A DNA stretch of 64,000 nt, taken from assembly GCF_036370855.1 (NCBI RefSeq), contig NC_088098.1:136420721-136484720 (forward strand), in the 5' to 3' direction. Below the pieces are notes generated by a model. It ran no database searches. It was not told the DNA's origin and worked only from the letters and a program-made list of their open reading frames with translations. A program made the translations under genes and the position numbers. The stretch is from Dromaius novaehollandiae (taxonomy: Eukaryota; Chordata; Aves; Casuariiformes; Dromaiidae). Below, piece after piece: positions 37,481-50,800 of the stretch; the first letter of the stretch is position 1; every line of letters starts with the position of its first letter.

Positions 37481-38269
37481 AGGCCTTATTTGCTCTGTAT
37501 TTTGAGGTAAGACGTGATTGCAAGCCTGTTCACCATTTCTGCTGTTGACAAAAGAACAGGGTGAAGGGGACACAGGGAGCCTCAGGCAGGATTCAGATCT
37601 TGCCCCTTCATCACTATTGGAATAAAATAGTTCCCCAGTGAACACAAATCACTGCATTAGCACGAGAGCTTCTGGTTTGATAATTTGGTTCCAAGAATTG
37701 TGTGTCAGTTTCAAATAAGTAAAGACCATAATCACACCATGACAAAAAGCATTTTTCACGTGTAACTTCTGACATGTGGGAAAAGAAAAGAAAATACTCT
37801 ACTTTAAAGCTCTGGGCAGAAGTGCAACAAAGACTTAAAATAACACCCAGTGAAAGTGGAACTCTATGTTTCTAGATACTCTTAAAAATAGGGCCCAGAT
37901 GCCCTCAGACATTTGGTGAGTTCATCAATGCAGTAACCTGTGAGTCATGAAATGAGCTGCTTTAAATGTGCCAAGTTTATACAGCAAATGCATTGACCAA
38001 CTGTCTGCAATCCATTAGCAATAAGCAATCTGTGCTCAGTTTTCTGTGAGTGGTTTTCTTTTGGCCTCTCATGGTTTTTGTTTCCTCTTAATGTGGCATG
38101 TAAGAAGAGCTGTGTGCAATGAAGTGATACCACAGCTTTCTAAGCTACCAGATAATCACTAATGAAAAAATTTCACTGTTAGATATGCCTATATTGAATG
38201 ATTGAACTTGGTAATTTTCAGATCACATAAAGCTGAAGTACATTGACAATGATGAGTGATACACACTTG

Positions 38270-38287
38270 CCAGCACAATTGTGCTGG
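38270..38287. repeat. Perfect 18-bp palindrome
   Basis: CCAGCACAATTGTGCTGG is its own reverse complement. Pairing stops at both flanks. It may be a chance or a dimeric factor site. Confidence 0.8.
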
Positions 38288-38846
38288 TATATTCAGCTTT
38301 GTGAATATATTAAGAATTGTGGATGCATATACCATAATACATTTGAATTTATAATTGGATGTTATATGGCTGAACTGATGTTTGCATTTCTGTCCAAGAC
38401 AGGATAGTGCAGAGAAATTCCAGCTTTATAGTAAGGGTTAAACTTTGTTCTCATTAAACTCAGCAGCTTCAGTAGGAACTAGATTTGACTTGAGATTATA
38501 AAGAAAAGTTTGATTTTGCTAGTCTGTCCTCTTCCTTATTATTATATTTTCCTTCTCCTTAGAGATAACAACCTGAAGCTGTCAAAACATCTTATTAGCT
38601 ATAGTAATGGTTAAATAGAAAACATTTCATTTTTGAGAAATGATTATTTATTTTTTCATCTGGCATTATCTTTCTATCAACTTCTGACACTCTCCTATCA
38701 TTTAGACTCTAATTGCTCCTTATTACAGTATGTAGCTTTTATCAGTTGTGGACCAATAGGAATTTTAGACTCTGGACTAATATTATCTGTGATATTGTAT
38801 CTAAATGACATTGCAGTTGCTGATGTGTGGACACATGGCAAAAACT

Positions 38847-38867
38847 GGTTCAGTTGTAAACTGAACC
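38847..38867. repeat. Short hairpin, 9-bp arms
   Basis: GGTTCAGTT, spacer GTA, AACTGAACC. A GT wobble and a CG pair could extend it. No run of T follows. Confidence 0.7.
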
Positions 38868-39269
38868 GGGACCACTCACTCTCTCCTTAGTAAAAATGGA
38901 ATGAGCAACACTGGTTGCCTAGATGAAAAGCTGCATATCTCAGAATCAATACCATTCCCTTCACTGTTGGAGCAGGGTGGCTTTTTTTTTTAACAGACAA
39001 GATACAAGGAGTATAGAATATTATGCTCCTAAATGGTTCCCTCTCCTCTGTCTCCTTAACATATGATCTTGATTTTGACTGTGTCCTTCTACAATATAAA
39101 TCATGCCACATCATGGCATCCTGATGTAACCTGCCTGTTTGTACACTCCTCTGTACCATCTTGCAAATAATCTAGCTTTAATGCTGTGTCCTAAATCTTG
39201 CAAAAACACTTAGGTTTCTTGATGCTTTAGGCAACTGTAACTGCATCTTTTCACAGCTCTTGATGGTTT

Positions 39270-40560
39270 TTTTCAGATGCTGGGCTTACTTGTGCCCATG
39301 GAGTGCCTGCCTCCTTGGTGAGGCTGAGCATGGTTTGCCCTGGTGAACAACCATCAGCCTATGCTTGGAGTGCGAAGGAGATCTGCAAAAGCGACAGTTT
39401 CTCTTTATTTCAGAAATCCAGTCTGCCGAGCAGCCTGTCTTGTTACCAGAAGGTTATAATGGGATATGGGTTAGTTGCCTAAGGTGCTAGCCTCAGCCTT
39501 GGACAAGTTCGGTGCAAGTGGCTGGTGCACAGGGACACCAAGGGACCCAGGGACCACTGATGCTCCTCTGACCTCCAGAGGCTCCCCCTGGCAAGGCACT
39601 GCTGGCCTTCCCCAGTGCTGGGGCTGGGATGCCACGTGCCGGACATGGCCATGCCCGTTACCTGCCAGCTCTGTTCCTGCCGGGCAACAGGGGCTAATCT
39701 GACCTGCTGCCCATCTGCTGTGTGTCAGTACTGTGGAGAAAGAGCCAGCTAACCCAAAATATCAAGGCCCAAGCGGAGGCTGGCTGCTGTTATGTGCCCT
39801 CAGCACTGGATCTGCTCACCAGCTGGCTCAGTGCAGGCAGGATGGGCTGTGCCTGGCTGCAAAGGGGCAACGGTGTTTCATCCTCTTTGCCTCCACACAG
39901 CTCTGCTCTCCACCTAGAAAAAGTGGTAAAGAAGATCACACCAAAACCCTCTTTTGTAAGAGGGCTCTCAGTGTTGAGAAAGCCCCATTGCACAGGCTAA
40001 GGGCAGCTAGTGAGCTGGGGAATCAGCACCACCGCTGAGCTCCTGGTCCCAGCCATGAAGGGAGGGTTTTTGTCAGAGAAAATGCAGATGTCACATACAC
40101 AGAAGAGCTAGTCATGTGGGAAAAAGGCTGCTCTAGGGATTAAAAGGGATATTTGCCCAGCCGCCCAGTATGAACCATGAAGAAGAGGGAGAGAAGCTGG
40201 AGCTGCCCCATAGCAATGCCTCAGGGTAGCTGAGGAAGCGCAGCACTTCCCCAAGCGTTACTGCTCCATCAGGGCGATGCCCGGAGGGGCTGAAGCTACC
40301 CCTGGCTTTGTCCATTGCCTCCACAGAGCTACTTAACAGGGAGCCTGGATTTGCCAGGTATTGAACTGATGTGAACAGATCTTTGACAAATGACAGAGAA
40401 GCCAGGGCAGACGCAGCCCTATGCAGGCAGCGAGAGGCAGTCCTGCTGCAGCCATGTCCTGCCCCGCAGATAACCCATGCCACGCAGCACTGGTGCACTG
40501 CCGTGGGGGAGCTATGGCCCTGTAGAGCCCCCCTCTGTAAATCTGTCACTGAATAATGCT
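39270..40560. other. GC-rich block, no gene recognised
   Basis: About 1.3 kb noticeably richer in GC than its flanks, with overlapping open frames of 60-140 codons on both strands and no domain that I recognise. No CR1 or LTR signature was clear. Confidence 0.4.
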
Positions 40561-42709
40561 TACGGCTGTGTTTTATGCTCTAGGCAAAAAGGCAGAATGG
40601 CATAATATAACAGAGAGCTTAAGCAGTGCCCCAGCCTGGAAAATGGCCTGATAACAGTATTTTAAGCTACATGTCTAGGGTGTGGTGTCCAATACACAAC
40701 ACAGTGGTTTCTTACTGAGGCATGCCCCAAAGGCAATTCTCTGTTATTGCAGACTTAGTTTCATAGCACAGCTCAGCCTGCAAAACAAGTGATGGGACAA
40801 ATATTGCTCTAATAGAGCCAGCAGACAGCTGGACATTGGTGGGCAGTTGTATAAGCAGATGTCAGACAGCTCAGACCATGAGGACTACTGGATTGGAGAC
40901 ATCAGGTAGGAGCTGGGAGCTGTCATTTACACTGCAAATTTGGTGGGGGTGGAGGGGACAACTGGCAAACTGAGGAGAATGAGCCTATGCTTTCATGTCA
41001 GGTTACACTCACCCTTTGCACTATAACTGGCAAACTATCCTTGTCGCCTTTGCTCTGAGCCAAGCAGAGTGGCAGCAGTTGCATGTAACAACATATAATA
41101 AATGAGACCAGATTTTATCTCCTGGTTGCTCTTCCTCTCTCACCCAAACCCAATGGCTGCTGTCTCCACTGTCTTTGCTGGAGCTTTGGATTTTCTGAAG
41201 AGGTTCAAGGTACTTCATTTTCTCAGTTGTTTGCCATTACCTTTTTGCTGCAGCACAAACTGTCTCGATGCTCTCAGCCAGCTTTCCACACCATGCTGAA
41301 GGTTCATTCCAAAAAAACTTCCCACTTCATCCTAGAATAGACAATATTGTCTCTCCCGTAGACCTGCTGTTACTGCCCCAGGCTACACAAACCACTCCTA
41401 AATGTGTCCCTCTAATCAGCCCTACAATTCTGTCAGTCCTACACTTTTTTGTTTAATGCCCACCTCAACTTTTTGTACAGCACTGTTAAAAAGAAAACAA
41501 AGTGAAAGGGAGTGCAGAGGTAGGAGACAAACTGAAGGAATGAGTGGAGAAGGATGTACAAGGGCTTTGAAGCACTACACCCCTGGCAGCCCCATGCACC
41601 AGCACTGTCTGGTCACGGACAGGCAGGGGAAAAAGCCTGCCACGGTAGTAAGAGCTGCCACAGACAAATCTATATCCAGTGATTTCCTGTGCATTTGCTC
41701 CATGGGAGCAAATTCATCTGCCAAAGTGTGATGTGCATGGAGTACAGTGGATGGCCCCACTGTTAGAATGGTGGTTTCCTGAAACATAAGTCTGTGCTAA
41801 GCCATCTCCCAGTTTATAGTTTTTTCTCTCATGGTAATGCAACAGCAAGAAAGATGCAGTGAAATTCCTGTATAATTTCTCAGATATGATGTCTGTTATG
41901 TCACTTAGATATGCAATAGGAAAGAACTGACAAAAAAAAGGCAGAATACTAGTGGCATAATTCACTTTGACTCTGCTACATTTTCAGCTCACCACAACTC
42001 ATGCGTACACACTTGCAAGCAGGAGCAGAAGCACTCTCTATATGAAATAAGTTGATGCCTTTCTCTTCCCCCCTCGATGTCCCCCAAATATCCCACTGCT
42101 TGGGGACCTCTTGGCCATACAGGCACCGACTGGGGTTTCAGGGCTGTGCACAGCCTGAAGGCAGCTGCAGGCCGGAGTGAGGAGCACAGGCGATTCCTGC
42201 CCCATGGCAGGGGAATGAGGGCTAAAAGGGCTTCCCTGAGGAAGGCACCAGGGCACTGTAAAAGGAGAAGAAATAGTAACTTTTATGTAAGAGGGGAATT
42301 ATGGATCAGCCAGCTTTGTTTCAGTACCCTGAAAGGTGCTGGACCAGTGATTGAGGAATCAACTTATCAGCAGACATGAGAAAATAAGAGCTAAAACAAA
42401 TAGTCAACATAGTACCTGTTCTCCACCAGAGAAGAAGAAATCATATAAAGGCAGTAGACCTAATTTCCCTGCTGTGACACATAACAGGACTAGTGGATAA
42501 GGGAGAAATTGTAGATGAAAAAAAACCAACAGCAGCAATAATTTTCAACGTTTCACCATGTGACAGTCTCACAAACAAATAAAGGAAAAATGAGCTAGAC
42601 AAGAATCACAAAAGGCACCTAATTACTTAAAAATCAGGATTCATGGTTCTCAATCAAGGATAGGAGCCATTTTAAGTGGTAGCTCTCCTGGGCCCTATTG
42701 TATGCCATA

Positions 42710-43480
42710 TGGTCTGGATGTTGGAATAGAAAAATCTATTAAAAGGCTTGTGCGCATTGCCAGGCTGGGAGGACTTGCAAATCCTTTGAAGGACAAGACT
42801 ACAATTCCAAATGATTTTAAGAAATTGGAGAAATGGTCTGAAATCCATGCAATGGACTTCAGCACAGACAAATTCAAATTGCTGTAGTTTGTGCCAGCCT
42901 AGAAGCAAACATACAGAGGCAAAATGAGAAATGGCTGAACAGGTAGCAATGCTATAGGTAGCAGTGCTACCAGAAAGGACCGCAGTGGGTCACAACTTGA
43001 GTATGAGTTAATGTTGGGTCTTATTGCAAGAAAATAAGTGTGTATTGGCAAGATATTGCACATAAGATACAGACAGTGATTGCTCTACTAATCATTGATA
43101 AGTTCTCAGTTATGTTCAGTTTTGGACATCAACTTTTAAGAAACACAAACTGGGGAGCATCTGGATGGCACCAACAAGAATAACATGAGTTTTAGAAAAC
43201 GTGATCTCTGGGGAAGTGTTGAATGAGTTTTGTTTGCTTTTGCTTGAAAAAAATAAGACTGTTAGAGGATTCTTACAAGGACAACAGTGATCCCTTGTCT
43301 CTGCTCCACAGGACACAAATATCAGAAGATATCAAGTTACTTCGTACCAAAGAAAACTAGGAAAGAAGCTCAGCTATTAGGAAAAGCATTGGAACAAACT
43401 CAAGAGAGGCTGTGAATTCCCCTTTGCCTTAGGTTTATGAGAGCAGGTTAAACTAATATCCTGGAAGGAGAGACCAGGAT
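42710..43480 (+). mobile_element. Ancient CR1 LINE fragment, ORF2 3' part
   Basis: Reads in order through the CR1 ORF2 C-terminal part in plus orientation: GATGTTGGAATAGAAAAATC, then GGCTGGGAGGACTTGCAAAT, AAATTGGAGAAATGGTCTGA, the GTTCAGTTTTGGACATCAAC block, and GAGAGGCTGTGAATTCCCCT followed by GAGCAGGTTAAACTAATATC. An open stretch at 42702-42887 keeps LGGLANPLKD and LEKWSEIHAMDF, recognisable as this region. Many stops and indels show great age. Confidence 0.75.
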
Positions 43481-44479
43481 TAATCAATGTTGTCTCCCAG
43501 CAGGTGCCTGGGCGAGATGCTTTCTTGAGGTCCCTTTTCTGGCTCTGCCTGCTGGAGCTGTCTGTGGCTGTTGGCCTCGCTGAGGCTGCGCCATGCTCAG
43601 CCCTTCGTCTGCGGCAAGGCTGGAGCTCCTTTCTCATTGTTTGGCAATGAAGGGGCTGATCTTACAGCTGCCTCCATGTAGACAGACTCGGACCGGTTTC
43701 AGCAAAGCTCTGCCGGGAATTGAAAGCCAGTGCCAGGAATGTGGCTGCAGAATCACATGTCAAAAACCAAACACATAAACAAAAACACAAAAAAGAATCC
43801 AAGAGGTCTCGAGTAGAAATAGGCTAATTCAAAAAGTATTAAGGTACTGCCTGATCAATAACACTCACTCTAAAGCCAGGGAGGAACCCAAGCTGTATTT
43901 CCAGAACTAATTCATACATTGATTTTCCCATTGATTTATCATAAGTACCAGGCTCCTAGCTAGGTTAGCAGAGGTATTTGGATATTAAACTGGAATCATC
44001 TAAGTAGTTTCAGTACATAAATCCAATTGATTTATACTTGAAGTTAGTTTCCTACACAACATGCTGTGATCCCAGGAAATCTCCTTCCACTTTTTGATAG
44101 TTCCCTGAACACCTTTAAAAATCTGGTCTTATATGCCCCAGTCATTTTGAAAATGAAGTAGATATTTCAGATCCCTCAGTCTTTGCAAGGCCTTTTAAAA
44201 CCTGGGCCTAAACACCCAGTCAGATACCCTATGTCAGGGCTACATGGAATTTCTTTCTTCCTAGGAGAAAAGGTCATGACTTAGGGTTTCAGTGAAGTTT
44301 CTAAATATTTTTACAGCTTATCACTAACCTGTTAAAGGATTCACAGATTCTGACACTGGCAGGCTATAGATAAAATGACCAGCTCTATCATTGACAGCAC
44401 ATTTGGGAAACATTAACCAAAAGTAAAAGCCTTTTGTAAGAAGGCCATAAAATGGTAGGAGTAATTATGTTTTTCCAAA

Positions 44480-44492
44480 GTTAATCATTGAC
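44480..44492 (+). promoter_or_regulatory. HNF1-type site upstream of ACE2
   Basis: GTTAATCATTGAC matches 12 of 13 positions of GTTAATNATTAAC. It is 73 bases before the TATA-like box and 211 before the start codon. HNF1 control of ACE2 is established in mammals. Confidence 0.65.
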
Positions 44493-44552
44493 TTTTGTTT
44501 ATTTGACTTTCTATAAAAACTTTTTCCTTTCTCTCCTACAATGAATAAAACC

Positions 44553-44560
44553 TATAAAAG
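44553..44560 (+). promoter_or_regulatory. TATA-like box of ACE2
   Basis: TATAAAAG, placed for transcription to start at about 44583, leaving a 5' UTR of about 110 bases before the ATG. A second, weaker CATAAAAG occurs near 44605. Confidence 0.6.
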
Positions 44561-44690
44561 GCTTGGCAAATTGGATTCAGCCTCTTTTCTTCACACAAGA
44601 CATGCATAAAAGCTGATGAGACGGAACCTGATAAAGAAGTGTACCTGAAGAAATCTACTTTGTTGGGAGGTTCTCAGCCCAGATAAAAAT

Positions 44691-44873
44691 ATGTTGGTCC
44701 GCATCTGGCTTCTCTGCAGTCTGAGTATTGTTGTTACCCCACAGAATGTCACAGAACAAGCCCAAATATTTCTGACTGAGTTTAATATAAAAGCAGAAGA
44801 TATCAGCTATGAAAGCTCCCTTGCCTCATGGAACTACAATACCAACATTACTGAAGAGACATCCATGAAGATG
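44691..44873 (+). CDS. ACE2: ACE2 coding exon 1
   Basis: Residues 1-61, phase 0 out, donor ATG|GTAAGT. Signal peptide [17 protein letters not shown], then the first helix of the peptidase domain. [12 protein letters not shown] is a family landmark and includes an NIT sequon. Confidence 0.95.
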
Positions 44874-47800
44874 GTAAGTGCTCAGTCCTGTCTGCTTTAC
44901 TATTATTTGAGGAATTTGGTGGTTACATTCTAGTTTATTTTAGTTCCATGAAAGTTGGCTGAAATATGGATCCTACTTCATTAGTAGCTGTGGTTTAGCT
45001 TCATAAAAGAAGAGGGGCTTGATTTAGCATAGTGATGCCTAACTCTAGGTTCTTGGGCCTCCTACAGCCCTAAGGCTGGTGCCTGGGCTGCCTTCACATT
45101 GTATGAGGACAGCCAGCCATCTGAGAATGGACTTGCCCCAAACCATCACCTTGAGCCACTTCAGCAAGTGGAAAGAAAGCACAAGAGAGCACTGTGTGTT
45201 TGGCCTGTTTCTCTCAGGAACCTAAATCTGACCTGGAGAGAAATATCTATGTCCACTCGGGATGCGCTGCCAGGAACTCATCCTGGCATTATGTTTCTAA
45301 ACTGGGCACCTTTCCTTTTGGAGAGAGCATAGCCCAGAGATGATGGCCTTCTCCCAAAGTTTGGGGTTACGTGCTTATCTGTGGTGTGAGAAAACTGGAT
45401 TCAAATCTCACATCCACTTGAACACAGACCTCTCACTTCTCATAAGACTAAACTAACTCCTAGGCATTTTTTTTACTGGTCCTAAGCATGTTCTCCCATG
45501 GACAACTCTTTCTCATTCTCTGTTGCTGAAGTTATTTTACTGCTTTACTTCTCACTGAATATGTAAACATTTTCTGAACATAGGCGTTTTTTAAAATGTT
45601 TTCCGATGGTCTTTTAGTGGTCTGTATCCATTGTACAGTGGGGGAAACCCCTTCCTCCCATTACTTCTGTCATAGTCAGTGCTGTTAGTAGACTACCTGA
45701 AATAATTGTATTGAGAAAGGTGAAGTGAGATCACAGATTTTTAAAAGGCAGCTGTCTAGTTTGTAGTACAGTAGTCTAGCATCCTGGTTTGAAAGTCAGT
45801 TTATAACTGCAGGAAGGGCTGTAGCATTTGTACTTAGAATACCTTGTGACATGGTTTGACCTGCCTTTAAACACCAGTTTCTAGCTATCCCAGTCAACTG
45901 GGTAAGTATCATGTTTACCAAGAGCATTCACCCATGCCGTGACTGGTTAGTGATACTGCCATGCTGCAGTCCAGCATCTCATAACCTTGGAGCCCTTCAC
46001 AAATGAACAACAACCACCGTGAATTTTGCAGTTACATGTATTTCAAAGTTAACTAGATTTAAAAAAAAAAAAAAGAACAAAAAAAAAAAAAAACAGAACA
46101 ATGTGGAGCATAAAAATGGAGAGTAATATCCTACAACTACTTCTGCATAATGGCAGAAGCCACCCACTTTGTGCTCTTATAGCTTAACTAAAACATGGTT
46201 TAATTATAGTATTTCTTAATTAAAGCAAGGAGACTGATTGCTGGAAGACATCCTAATGACTAATCATTGTCAATCTGGAATGCTTTCCAAGGTACCAGGT
46301 ACTTACACTGTAACATTTCCAAACACATAAAATGAAAGTCCCATATAGCCCTTTCAGCATTAATGAGATGATAATAAAATACATGAGGAGATACCAGCAA
46401 TAAGAAGCAATTAGTTCAGTACTCAGAGAGGATGTATTCTCTAGCTTAATCTCTTTAGCAGCACTAGTAATAAACCCATTGCTTTCCCTCCTCCCTTTCT
46501 GCTGGATGACCAGAGTTAATGCATAGTGTCCCTTCTGGCTCCTTCTCATCCATATAAACTGGGTCACAAAATCCATCACTACTGCCCCAAGTTCTCAACT
46601 GGTTCTTCTAACTGGGAGGAAATCAGACAGAAAGTTACTTTCTTTCCCCTGGCTTTTCTAACCAAAGAGCCCCTTCTTCTGCACCATAGCTTCTAATGCA
46701 CCTCTCCTGCTCTGCACAGGACAAGTAATTCAAAAACCGTCTTTACACAGGGATGCTGGTGCTCTGGGTGCCTACCAGCTCTTGCCCACTGACTTTGGTG
46801 CAGCGCTGAACAATGGCAGTCCCACTTGCTCTGTCCCTGGGTGCCTGCGCAGGAGTGGGGGCAGAGTCCACCAAGCTGTCATGGGGCTGATGCCAGTGCT
46901 TGTGCCCTCCCGCGGAGGTGCGGCGTGGGCAAAGGGAGGCATAGGCTGGTCTGCAGGGGTGGGATGGCAAAGGGCTGGTCTCTGCAGCAGCATGTCTGCT
47001 CCAAAGCCTGCAGCAGTGATTCATCACACATGGGGCTGTGCTTGCAGCTGGAAAACCCAGGTGCAGCTCTGGTGAAAGCATTGACCTTGCATTTGCACAA
47101 GGGTGACATGTTCGAAAAGAGAGGAATGGAAACTGCATCCATTTCATTGTTCCTGAAACCTTTCTAAAAGTCTGATGCTAAGAAATAATGTACCTGTGCA
47201 GTGTTTTCCCACACAGCTCTGAATGCAGGCCCAATATGGGAATGACACTTGTGTTTTCTGATGCCTCGGCCAGGAGGGACAAGTGTTACAGGTGCCTCCT
47301 CCACACCTTGGAAAGCTCTGGCATGTGCAGAATTAATGAGAATATCTCAAGAACCCATGTTAATTAGTATTGTTCTTGTCATTTTGGACAGATGCTGATG
47401 TGCTAAACAATGTTCAAACACATAAAGAAAGATGAAAGGAAAAAGATGGGTTTTTCAAAGATGGTCCCAAATACTATTCTCATGGTGCCACTTTGTGCAC
47501 TGAAATTTGAGTTTCATGTGTCACAGTATGTAATTGCAGCAGTGGTAAAAGCAATCTCATGTAGGAAATGCAGGTTTTGCATGCCCAGTTTAAGTACCTA
47601 CTTAGAGTCTTCTATGCCCGCATAAAACTTTTATTTACCAAAACTTCAGGAGGGAAGTGGTATTTGCCTAATCAAAGGATTCAGCATCAATATCTCAGGT
47701 TTTGGCTGCTACTGCTACTGAAGCAGAAATGGAGAATGTGATCTGGATCATAGCCCTGGCTTGTATTCATACTTTGTTAGGCACGGGTGGGACAAGGAAA

Positions 47801-50800
47801 GCACTAAAGGAAGACTACATGGTGAGATAGATTAACAGGGAAAACAGGTGATGTTGGATCAATTATAACAGGCCTGTGGTGAGAAGGCAATCCTATTTTC
47901 TTGCTATATCCAAAGAAAATTAGTTATCTGGATGTGTGAATAAACTGAAGTCAAAAAGCTTCCCAGGTGTTTTGTTGCACAGTACAAGTACTGCTAAAAC
48001 TTGAAAACCGCGAGCAGATCCCACCAACAAAATGCTCCTCAGAAAGACTATTTTGGCCCATTAAATACATTAGGCTGTTGCACCTTTTTAGATGAGTAAT
48101 TCAGACTTTATGTGAATCCCTTTTAGAACGAGGCGGATGCCAAGTGGTCTGCATTTTATGATGAAGCCTCCAGGAATGCCAGCAATTTCCCATTAGCTAA
48201 CATTACAGATGATCTCATCAGACTCCAAATTCAATCTCTCCAGGACAGAGGATCATCTGTGCTATCATCAGAAAAATATACCAGAGTAAGTTACTAAATG
48301 TATCTCATTTTTTGCCATGCAAATTGAACTACACTCCAAAATATCTCTGAGAGAGACCACAGTGTTATCATGAATCTTTGTTTTTCTCAGGATAATACTC
48401 TATCTCAAAATCAGTATGGAGAACATAACTTTACTAGGTGATCTTAGCAGTATGGGACTAGAGGGGGTTATGTCTGGCTTATGAAGTTAGGTTCCCACTT
48501 AGGTAGGCAGCTTTGCCACATAATCCATGTGATGAATTTCAAGCTCATACATGCCTAACAGTTGTCCTTGCACAAATGGCTGGATTAGTCATAAGGGGAA
48601 AAGAGTACATGGGCTAAATGCTTAGCTAAGTCAAGGTGTAGGGTAACAAACAGAAAGAGAGGGGTGAAAGGACATTCAGTGAGACAAAAAGGTGGAGATA
48701 GAGGAGGTATTTCTTCCTCTGCACATGCTGAGTTATCAGATTTAAAATGAGGGTGTGTTTCTACATATCTTTTTCTCACTGGTGATGCCAGCCCAAGACA
48801 TCCCTGTCTGCACCAGTTTGCCCACAGCTCCTCAATCCAGGCTCTCTATGGGGCCCTACAACCAAGGGGGGAACACAAGGGTTGCAATAAGCACCAGGTG
48901 TGCTGGCACTCCTGAGATCAGAGCAAGCCGGCAACCCAGTTCCGCAGAAATATGTTGAAGCCCAACATTTAGCAATATTCAAAAAGAGATTTGACATTTC
49001 CATTGACAGATACATGTAAAATGTATGTATATGGATAACAAGTGTCTGTGGAACTGGAATGAGCAGCTATGCAGATTCAGAAGACATTTATAACCAAATG
49101 CTTGAGGGTTTAAATTAGCTTCCTGTTATTGGAGATCAAACTGACACATAGCATTGGGTTAGGGTATCCTACAGTCCTGATTATGAAAGGATCCTTAGAT
49201 TTTTCTGCTGAAATCAGCAGTGTTAACCACCATGCAAGAAATGCAGCAGAGCGGCTGGATTTCCTGTGTGAGCCAAACAAGATGTATTTTTGGAAGGAGA
49301 GATTACCTGTGTGGGAATGCCAAAGGTTCATAAAAATATATATTTATTTTAGAGGACAGTGGTGCACTGATTACTTTGCTGCTTCGGTTGAGGAGTTACT
49401 TTCTTCAATACCCTCCACATTTAGACACTTCTAATTTCCTAAATAGGTGGCCTTGGGGCTGAAATTGCTGATTCTTACCTGAAATGTGACTTTGTACAGT
49501 TTGACAGAATTCCACAGTAATATTTAAACATTTTTCAGTGATATAAAATATCCCTGTTTGCCCACTCATTTTAATACTGACAGAGAAAACTGTAGCTGGT
49601 CATAACTATGCTTCCTGTTTGACAGCTCTAAATAGTTCTGGTTTAAAACTTTAAACATGGCGCAACATAGTCCTAAAGGAAAAATAGGTACAAAAAGTTA
49701 ATAACATAAAAGAAAAAAAAATAGAATATAATGCTATGTAGCATAGCTTCTGAGATGGAGCTGAATGATTTCAGATGCATTTGGCCTTCAGCTAATCCAA
49801 GACATGAAATGTAACTTCTCTATAATAGCGTATAAGCAGATCTATACAATCAGGGTGATGTGAAGTTAAAAAACATAAGCAACAATCAGCCTGGTAGCAT
49901 CTGCAAATGGATCTCTCTCTTATTCAAACCCACAAGATACCTGAAAACTTTAGGTGGGTCCACATTCATAAAAATGTATTGCTGAACTTTATTGTTTTAT
50001 TGCTGCTGTATATTTGAAAGCTTTCTCATGATAGTCAGTGTTCACTAAATCCAGAGCTCTGCCTGACTGGATATTAAGGACCTGTAGATTACATCATATA
50101 TCTGAGAGATTATCTGTCTTTTCCGGTTAGGTCCTGATTCAGTAATGCATTTAGGCAAATTCTTTTGTTAATCTCTACTGAGCTTAAACATATGCTTAAA
50201 TGTTAAGCCTGTGGGTGAATCGAGCTCTTAAGGAATTAGCATAATTGACTGCTATTTTGTACAAAGTGTGTTTCTAATGGGCTATCTTGCATCTAACTTG
50301 CAGCTGAGCACTGTATTAAATACAATGAGTACCATCTACAGTACTGGGACTGTCTGTAAACCTAGTGATCCATTTAACTGTTTGGTGCTGGAACCAGGTA
50401 CAGTATTAACAATTGTCTATACTATGTCCTTTATACTGCAGGCTCAAAAAGAGGAAAGCCCAAGAGTGGCTCCTGATCATGACAGCAAGGTGTAGTTTTA
50501 ATAAATATATCTTGCTATCTAAAGCTTAGTCATTATTTAAATGCACTTTCAGTTCAGTGATCTCCAGCGGGCCTGCTCCAGATGCAATGTACCATCTCCT
50601 ACATTCAGGAGATGGTAGGGCTGCTCAGCTTGTGTGACAACCTATCTGTCATTTTGGGTTTTCCTGCCCCATGGAAATATAATTTTTTCCCCAGTCATCA
50701 AAGTCTTGTCGGACTCAACAATGCATTGAGGCCAATCCCAAGGACACCAGTAACGTAAGGAAAGCTAATCTAGAACAAGGTTATTTGAAGTGACTCGTGA

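Larger units (their letters stand above)
35900..44479. other. Intergenic DNA between CLTRN and ACE2
   Basis: 8.6 kb with no gene recognised. Contains an antisense CR1 relic near 37290-37480, two short palindromes (38270-38287, 38847-38867), a GC-rich block at about 39270-40560 and an old sense CR1 at 42710-43480. Enhancers shared by the two HNF1-controlled genes could lie here, without direct evidence. Confidence 0.6.
48286..50303. other. ACE2 intron 2
   Basis: 2.0 kb. Holds a decayed LINE-like stretch (about 48945-49200) and an ancient palindromic repeat (50130-50232). No exon recognised. Confidence 0.65.

Noticed and set aside
46061-46093. Poly(A) tail of a processed pseudogene
   Set aside because: No coding remnant or target-site duplication was seen next to the A runs.
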